From Actinoplanes missouriensis 431 (GTDB lineage: Bacteria > Actinomycetota > Actinomycetes > Mycobacteriales > Micromonosporaceae): a stretch of DNA of 64,000 nucleotides. The notes beneath the pieces are model-generated. The model was not told the DNA's origin and ran no database searches. It saw only the letters and a program-made list of their open reading frames with translations. Position numbers and translations under genes: made by a program. The stretch's first letter is position 1. Each line of letters begins with the position of its first letter. The stretch covers positions 1,054,001 to 1,118,000 of the forward strand of contig NC_017093.1 of assembly GCF_000284295.1 (NCBI RefSeq), written 5' to 3'. Below, piece after piece: positions 59,072 through 64,000 of this stretch.

Positions 59072-59207
59072 GCCGTACCTGAATGCGAAGCCGTACCTAT
59101 ACCGAAAGATGGAGAGGGAACCCGACCGCGGGCAGATCCGGCGGAACCGGGTGGGCCGACAGAATCTCCGAGTCGGAAGATCAACCACCTTCGGAGGTAC
59201 CCCACTC

Positions 59208-60014
59208 ATGCGCCGCTGGATCAAAGCGCTCGCCGTCGCCGGAGCCTCGGCCACGGCGGTCGTCGCCACCATGTCGACCGCCCAGGCGGCCACGGCGCGC
59301 GACTACGAGGCCATCGGCGACTCGTACGCGTCCGGTCTCGGCTCCGGCAACGTCGTCGACAGCGCCTGCCTGCGCACCGACGCGTCGTACTCGCATTTCT
59401 GGTTGAACCGCAAGGGGCGCGCCTCCTTCGGCTCGGTCGCGAACCGGGCGTGCAGCGGCGCGACCACGGCCGCCGTGCGTACCAGGCAGCTCGGCGATCT
59501 GGACGCGAACACCGGATGGGTCACGATCAGCGCCGGCGGCAACGACGTCGGGTTCACCTCAGCCATCTCCACCTGTGTGATCTCCTCGGAGGCGGCCTGC
59601 ACCACCGCGGTCCAGTCCGCGATCACCAAGGCGAACACGCAGCTCCCGGCCTCGTTCAGCCAGCTCTTCACGTCGGTGCGGGCAAAGGCGCCGAACGCCC
59701 GGGTGTACGTGCTCGGCTACCCGCGCCTGCTCGCCGCCGCCACCTCGACGGTGAACTGCGGCACGCTGACCCCGGCCAAGCGCGCCGTGATCAATCACGC
59801 GGCCGACGTCCTGGCCGACGTGACCCGCAACAGCACCACGGGCCGTACCGGCTTCACCTTCGTCGACAGCCGCGCCCGGTTCGCCGGCCACGAGGCGTGC
59901 ACCGCGACTCCCTGGATGCAGGGCCTGCGGATGGACGAGCCGGCGAAGTCCTTCCACCCCAACGTCTCCGGCCACAAGCAGTACGCGGATCTGCTCTTCT
60001 CGGTGACCGGCTAA
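59208..60014 (+). CDS. Secreted SGNH/GDSL esterase or lipase
   Basis: 268 aa from the ATG after GGAGG; the longer frame is non-coding. Signal peptide to residue 28 or so (VAGASATAVVATMSTAQAA). SGNH blocks: block I 'YEAIGDSYASGLGSG' with the nucleophile Ser, block III 'WVTISAGGNDVGF' with the Asn, and block V 'SFHPNVSGHKQYADLLF' with the His and preceding Asp in 'MDEPAKS'. Six cysteines suggest disulphides. It matches the two-domain actinobacterial lipase/esterase group. The last 4 bp overlap the convergent glycosyltransferase. Confidence 0.92.
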   Translation: MRRWIKALAVAGASATAVVATMSTAQAATARDYEAIGDSYASGLGSGNVVDSACLRTDASYSHFWLNRKGRASFGSVANRACSGATTAAVRTRQLGDLDANTGWVTISAGGNDVGFTSAISTCVISSEAACTTAVQSAITKANTQLPASFSQLFTSVRAKAPNARVYVLGYPRLLAAATSTVNCGTLTPAKRAVINHAADVLADVTRNSTTGRTGFTFVDSRARFAGHEACTATPWMQGLRMDEPAKSFHPNVSGHKQYADLLFSVTG

Positions 60015-61120
60015 CGGCGGCCGGACGGCGATCTCGCCGGGGAGTGCGCCGCCAGGAAGCCGTCGACCGCTGCTGACCAGGGGAATCGCTCCGCCTGGGC
60101 GCGGGCGGCGGCACGGCGTCCGGTCTCCGGCCGGGCGAGCAGCTCACGCACCGAGGCCGCGAAGCCGGTCGCGTCGCCCGGCCCGGCCACCCCGGCCGGG
60201 CCGACCACCTCGGGCAGCGCGCTCTCCGTGCGCACCACGACCGGCGTGCCACTGGCCAGGGCCTCCAGCGCGGCCAGCCCGAACGTCTCGATCGGCCCCG
60301 GCGCCAGCACCACGTCGGCGGTGGCGAGCAGGGCACGCGGGTCCGGGACGTGCCCGAGGAACCGGGCCGGCAACCCGCGTGCGGCCGCCTCGGTGGTCAG
60401 CGCCGCCCGCAGCGGACCGTCGCCGGCCACCACCAGCTCCGCGTCGATCCCGGTTCCGCGCAGCTCGGCGAGGGTGTCGAGGGAGAGTCGCGGATGCTTC
60501 TCAGCGGAGAGCCGCCCGCAGTGCAGCAGCATGACGTCGTGCGCCCGGGCAGCCCCGGCATCCCGATGCGCGGGCGAGAACCTTTCAAGATCAACTCCCA
60601 GGGGTACGCGTACCGGTGTCACCCCGAGCCGCTGAAACTCCCGTTGCGCCCACGCGGTCGTGCAGACCACCGTGTCGAAGGCCGCAGCGGTCCGCGCGTT
60701 CAGCGCGTCAGCGCTCCACCGGCCGAGCGCCCGCCCCGGCACGAAGAGCCGCACCAGCCCGTCCAGGCTCTCGTGCGAGACCATCAGCGACGGCACGCCG
60801 GCACGCCGCGCCCACCGGCCCAGCCAGCGCAGCGTGGAGCGGTCGTGCACCTCGATCCGGTCCGGCTCCAGACGGTCCAGGGCGGCGGCCACCGACCGCC
60901 GGTTGATCAGGACCCGGTAACCGCCGAGCCCGGGCGCCATCGGGCCGGGCAGCGTGACGATCCGGCCGTACCCGGTCCGCTCCTCCCCGGCCCGCGCCCC
61001 CGGCACCACCAGGACCGGCTCGTGTCCCGCCTCGGCGTAGCCACGGCCCAGCTCGCGCAGGGCGGTTCGCAGGCCGCCGGAGGTGGCGTGCACGAAGTTG
61101 GCGACCCGGACGATGCGCAT
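60011..61120 (-). CDS. GT4-family glycosyltransferase
   Basis: 369 aa. GT-B fold with N-terminal 'RIVRVANFVHATSGGLRTALRELGRGYAEAGHEP' and the nucleotide-sugar domain 'VMLLHCGRLSAEKHPRLSLDTLAELRGTGIDAELVVAGDGPLRAAL', 'FLGHVPDPRALLATADVVLAPGPIETFGLAALEALASGTPVVVR' with the E-x7-E motif (ETFGLAALE). It resembles mannosyltransferases that act on phosphatidylinositol mannosides or glycolipids. Probably cytoplasmic face of the membrane. It is divergent from the MFS gene with little space between the starts, so the two promoters are close. Confidence 0.9.
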   Translation of the reverse strand: MRIVRVANFVHATSGGLRTALRELGRGYAEAGHEPVLVVPGARAGEERTGYGRIVTLPGPMAPGLGGYRVLINRRSVAAALDRLEPDRIEVHDRSTLRWLGRWARRAGVPSLMVSHESLDGLVRLFVPGRALGRWSADALNARTAAAFDTVVCTTAWAQREFQRLGVTPVRVPLGVDLERFSPAHRDAGAARAHDVMLLHCGRLSAEKHPRLSLDTLAELRGTGIDAELVVAGDGPLRAALTTEAAARGLPARFLGHVPDPRALLATADVVLAPGPIETFGLAALEALASGTPVVVRTESALPEVVGPAGVAGPGDATGFAASVRELLARPETGRRAAARAQAERFPWSAAVDGFLAAHSPARSPSGRR

Positions 61121-61232
61121 GACCTCAGACCAACGCCGGCCGGGGACGGGCGGGCAACGCGGCCCTGGCCGCCCGCGAAACGATCAACGACAACTGGGTT
61201 GGCGTGACCGGGCAGCGGATACCCTCTACCGC

Positions 61233-62702
61233 GTGATGGGCAGGGGTGGGACCGTGCACCGCGTCTACAGCGTGGTGGTGTTCGTGATCCTGGCCGCCCT
61301 CGACAACGTCGCCATCGGCATCGTCCCCCCGCTCTACGGCAGCATCGGCACCGACCTCGGCGTGGGTGAGGGGCACATCGCGCTGGCGACCACCGTCATG
61401 TTCCTGATCAGCGCGGTGGCGGCGATCGGTTTCGCGTACGTGGGGGACCGCACCGACCGCAAACCGGTGCTCGTGGCCGGCACCGCGATCTGGGTGCTCG
61501 GCACCGCCTGGTCCGGCCTGGCCGGCGGCTACCCGTCGTTCCTCACCGCCCAGGTGGTCGCGGCGTTCGGTCTCGGCGGCGTGGCGTCGGTCAGCTTCGC
61601 CGTGGTCAGCGACCTGATCTCACCGCGCCGGCGCGGGCTGGTGATGAGTTTCTGGGGCCTGTCGCAGGGCGTCGGCACCCTCGCGGGCACCCTCGTCGGG
61701 GGCATTCTCGGCCGCGACGACTGGCGGGCGCCGTTCCTGGTCACGGCGGCGGCCGGCGTGGTCGCCACGGTGGCTTACCTGTTCACCTACAACGTGCCCC
61801 GCGGCGACAGCCAGCCCGAGCTGGCGGGCGTCGACTACGACGAGCGGATCCACCACGAGGATCTCCCGGTGATCCTGCGACGGCGTACCAATGTGTGGTT
61901 GATCCTGCAGGGTGGCACCGCGCAGATAGCGTTCGGCTCGCTGGTCTGGCTGCCGATCCTGTTCCGGGCGCGGGCCGAGGACCAGGGGTACTCGGCGGGC
62001 ACGGCGGTGCTGGTCGGCAGCGTCTTCGCGACCATCTTCCAGCTCGGCGCGGCGCTGTCGATCCTCGGCGGGCTGGCCGGTGACCGGTTGCAGCGGCGTA
62101 CCCCGCGCGGCCGGGCCCTGGTCGCCTCGGTCGGCGTGCTCGCCGCGGTGCCCTTCTACGTGGTGCTCTTCTTCGTCCCGATGGAGATCACCGTGACCGA
62201 CGGCGCGGCCACCGGCACGCTGATCCGCGAGGTGCTGGCGAACGTGGTGACCGAGCCGACCGTCGCGGCCTGCCTCGCCATCGCCGTGTTCGCGCTGATG
62301 CTGACGTCGGCGAACTCGCCGAACTGGTTCGCGATGATCGCCGACGTGAACCCGCCGCAGCACCGCGGCACCGTCTACAGCCTCGGCAACCTGATCAACG
62401 GCGTCGGCCGGGCCGGTGGCAACGCGCTGGTCGGGGTGGCGTTCCGGGGACTGGCCGGGGCGTTCCCGCCGCCGCTGAACTACGCGGTGGGGCTGGCCGC
62501 CTTCCAGTTCTTCTTCATCCCGACCGGGATCATGTACTGGCTGGCCAGCAGGACGGTGGCGGCGGACATGGCCGACACGCACAACGCCCTGCTGGCCGCG
62601 GCGGCCGAGTCAGACGAGCGCCCAGACGGTGACGTCGAGCGGGACCCGGCCGTCGGCGTCCAGGGGTTCGCTGGACAGCAGGACCCGGGCGCCGGCCGGT
62701 AG
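61233..62702 (+). CDS. MFS transporter
   Basis: 489 aa. I start at GTG 61233, which is preceded by TACCCT at the right distance for a leaderless transcript; the longer frame would overlap the divergent glycosyltransferase start. Twelve transmembrane helices are predicted, with the MFS loop 2-3 motif 'GYVGDRTDRKPVLVAGT' and the loop 8-9 equivalent 'GLAGDRLQRRTPRGRALVAS'. Substrate unknown. The 3' end runs 93 bp into the convergent GH13 gene, an unusually long overlap, so the final 30 residues may be poorly conserved. Confidence 0.88.
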   Translation: MMGRGGTVHRVYSVVVFVILAALDNVAIGIVPPLYGSIGTDLGVGEGHIALATTVMFLISAVAAIGFAYVGDRTDRKPVLVAGTAIWVLGTAWSGLAGGYPSFLTAQVVAAFGLGGVASVSFAVVSDLISPRRRGLVMSFWGLSQGVGTLAGTLVGGILGRDDWRAPFLVTAAAGVVATVAYLFTYNVPRGDSQPELAGVDYDERIHHEDLPVILRRRTNVWLILQGGTAQIAFGSLVWLPILFRARAEDQGYSAGTAVLVGSVFATIFQLGAALSILGGLAGDRLQRRTPRGRALVASVGVLAAVPFYVVLFFVPMEITVTDGAATGTLIREVLANVVTEPTVAACLAIAVFALMLTSANSPNWFAMIADVNPPQHRGTVYSLGNLINGVGRAGGNALVGVAFRGLAGAFPPPLNYAVGLAAFQFFFIPTGIMYWLASRTVAADMADTHNALLAAAAESDERPDGDVERDPAVGVQGFAGQQDPGAGR

Positions 62703-64000
62703 AGCGACCGGCTCGGCGCCGAAGTTGGTGACCACGAGCAGCCCGCCGTTGCGGAACGCGAGCGCGCTCTCCCCGGTGTCCGCCCAGTCCAGCGAGCCGG
62801 AACCGAGCGCGTGCTCACGCCGGGTGGCCAGTGCCGACCGGTACAGCTCGTACGTCGACCCGGGCACGTCGGCCTGCCGGTCCAGCGCGTACTCCGCCCA
62901 GACCGACGGCTGCGGCAGCCAGCTCGCGTCCGAGGGGCCGAACCCGTAGGACGGGGCGTCCGCCTCCCACGGGATCGGGACCCGGCAGCCGTCCCGGCCC
63001 TTCTCGGCGTGACCCGACCGCTCCCAGGCCGGGTCCTCGCGGACCTCGTCGGGCAGCGTGGTGTGCTCCGGGAGACCGAGCTCCTCACCCTGGTACAGGT
63101 AGGCCGAGCCGGGCAGGCCCAGCATCAGCAGCGTGGCGGCGCGGGCCCGGCGCAGGCCGAGGGCGACGTCCGGCTGCGGGTCGTCGGCGCCGATGCCGGG
63201 CTTGCGCGGCTCACCGGCCGGGAAGCCGAGCCGGGAGGCGTGCCGCACCACGTCATGGTTCGACAGCACCCAGGTCGTGGTCGCGCCGACCGTGGCGTTG
63301 GCGGCGAGCGACGAGTCGATGATCGCGCGCAGCTCGGCCGGCTTCCAGGGCGCCTCCAGGTACGGGAAGTTGAACGCCTGGTGCATCTCGTCGGGACGCA
63401 CGTACCGCGCCAGGCGCTCCTCGGGCTGCACCCAGGCCTCGGCGACCAGGATCCGGCCGCCCGGGTACTCGTCGAGGACGGCACGCCACTGCCGGTAAAT
63501 CTCGTGCACGCCCTCCTGGTCCCACATGGGTGGCGGCGGGCCGACCGGCTCCAGGCCGCCGAGCACCGTCGCCGGGCTGGTCCAGTCGGTCAGCTCGGCG
63601 TCCTTGATCAGGCCGTGCGCCACGTCCACCCGGAAACCGTCGACGCCCCGGTCCAGCCAGAACCGCAGGATGTCGATGAACTCGGCGCGGACCTCCGGGT
63701 GGTCCCAGTTCAGGTCGGGCTGCGAGACGTCGAACAGGTGCAGGTACCACTGGCCGTCGTCCAGGCGCTGCCACGCGGAGCCACCGAACACGCTCTGCCA
63801 CGAGTTGGGCGGCTCGCTGCCGTCCGGGCCCTTGCCGTCGCGGAAGATGTAACGCTCCCGTTCCGGGCTGCCCGGCGCCGAGCGCAGCGCGGCCTGGAAC
63901 CAGACGTGGTCGCTGGAGGTGTGGTTCGGCACCAGGTCCACGATGATCTTGAGGCCGAGCTCGTGCGCGGTGGTGATCAGCTTGTCGGCGTCGCCGAGCG
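62610..64000 (-). CDS. GH13 alpha-glucosidase, 5' end outside the window
   Basis: The frame is open to the window edge, so the N-terminus is missing; 462 residues are visible. GH13 motifs in order: 'IVDLVPNHTS' (region I), 'GVDGFRVDVAHGL' with the nucleophile Asp (region II), 'RILVAEAWV' with the acid/base Glu (region III), 'WVLSNHDV' with the third catalytic Asp (region IV). The C-terminal beta domain ends 'GGLLVVTNFGAEPVAL'. This is the oligo-1,6-glucosidase/alpha-glucosidase type, acting on short maltodextrins in the cytoplasm. It is convergent with, and overlaps, the MFS transporter. Confidence 0.93.
   Translation of the reverse strand, partial: LGDADKLITTAHELGLKIIVDLVPNHTSSDHVWFQAALRSAPGSPERERYIFRDGKGPDGSEPPNSWQSVFGGSAWQRLDDGQWYLHLFDVSQPDLNWDHPEVRAEFIDILRFWLDRGVDGFRVDVAHGLIKDAELTDWTSPATVLGGLEPVGPPPPMWDQEGVHEIYRQWRAVLDEYPGGRILVAEAWVQPEERLARYVRPDEMHQAFNFPYLEAPWKPAELRAIIDSSLAANATVGATTTWVLSNHDVVRHASRLGFPAGEPRKPGIGADDPQPDVALGLRRARAATLLMLGLPGSAYLYQGEELGLPEHTTLPDEVREDPAWERSGHAEKGRDGCRVPIPWEADAPSYGFGPSDASWLPQPSVWAEYALDRQADVPGSTYELYRSALATRREHALGSGSLDWADTGESALAFRNGGLLVVTNFGAEPVALPAGARVLLSSEPLDADGRVPLDVTVWALV

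Noticed and set aside
57485..59293. 602-codon minus-strand open frame opposite the pectate lyase
   Set aside because: Low-complexity Arg/Val/Asp-rich translation; the plus strand encodes a complete, convincing PL1 enzyme.

Overview
The window is high-GC actinobacterial chromosome. The xylose isomerase at 53.4-54.6 kb reads, as far as I can recall the enzyme sequence, like the well-studied Actinoplanes missouriensis XylA (394 aa, W16, F26, H54 and D57 all in place). Together with the GPP34, DUF397, conservon and ROK families this points to Actinoplanes or a close Micromonosporaceae relative. I see no phage, transposase, CRISPR array, rRNA or tRNA, so it looks like core or arm chromosome rather than an integrated element.

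Layout: 0-7.4 kb holds the end of an LVIVD-repeat protein, two uncharacterised proteins, an XRE/DUF397 pair, a GPP34 protein translationally coupled to an APC permease, and acetyltransferase-like genes. 7.9-22.4 kb is a plant-glycan locus: a secreted GH5-X2-CBM46 endoglucanase behind a CebR-type operator, a GH3 enzyme behind a LacI-type palindrome, a ROK regulator, an ABC importer without its own ATPase (lipoprotein plus two permeases), a GH95 and a GH42. The combination fits fucosylated, galactosylated xyloglucan. 22.3-29.3 kb carries a GlxA regulator with a rhodanese, an alditol oxidase with a PadR regulator, a receiver-GAF protein, an MHYT membrane protein, a small PRC-barrel-like protein and a secreted Gly/Gln-repeat protein. 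29.4-34.4 kb is an ABC-2 exporter/CorA/CAT-fold operon opposite a WYL regulator. 34.4-42.8 kb contains two GNATs, a GH20 hexosaminidase, a CYP152 peroxygenase, an M48-type membrane protease, a Pro/Ser-rich secreted protein and two paralogous membrane-associated unknowns.

43.1-47.1 kb is a complete conservon: histidine kinase, roadblock protein, DUF742 protein and Ras-like GTPase, with overlapping reading frames. It is followed by a LacI regulator, a 63-aa small protein, a lactonase and a solute-binding/VWA protein. 52.2-59.0 kb is the pentose and pectin segment: xylR divergent from xylAB, then a pectin methylesterase and a pectate lyase that share a nearly identical CBM13 N-terminus. The right end has an SGNH hydrolase, a GT4 glycosyltransferase, an MFS transporter and a GH13 alpha-glucosidase cut by the window edge.

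Unifying theme: about a third of the window is extracellular plant cell-wall breakdown and uptake, wired by several operator classes (CebR-type, another LacI-type palindrome, and GTTTAG boxes shared by three promoters). Two intergenic regions (9.7-10.2 kb and 51.8-52.2 kb) are filled with tandem repeats, and part of that repeat material is common to both.
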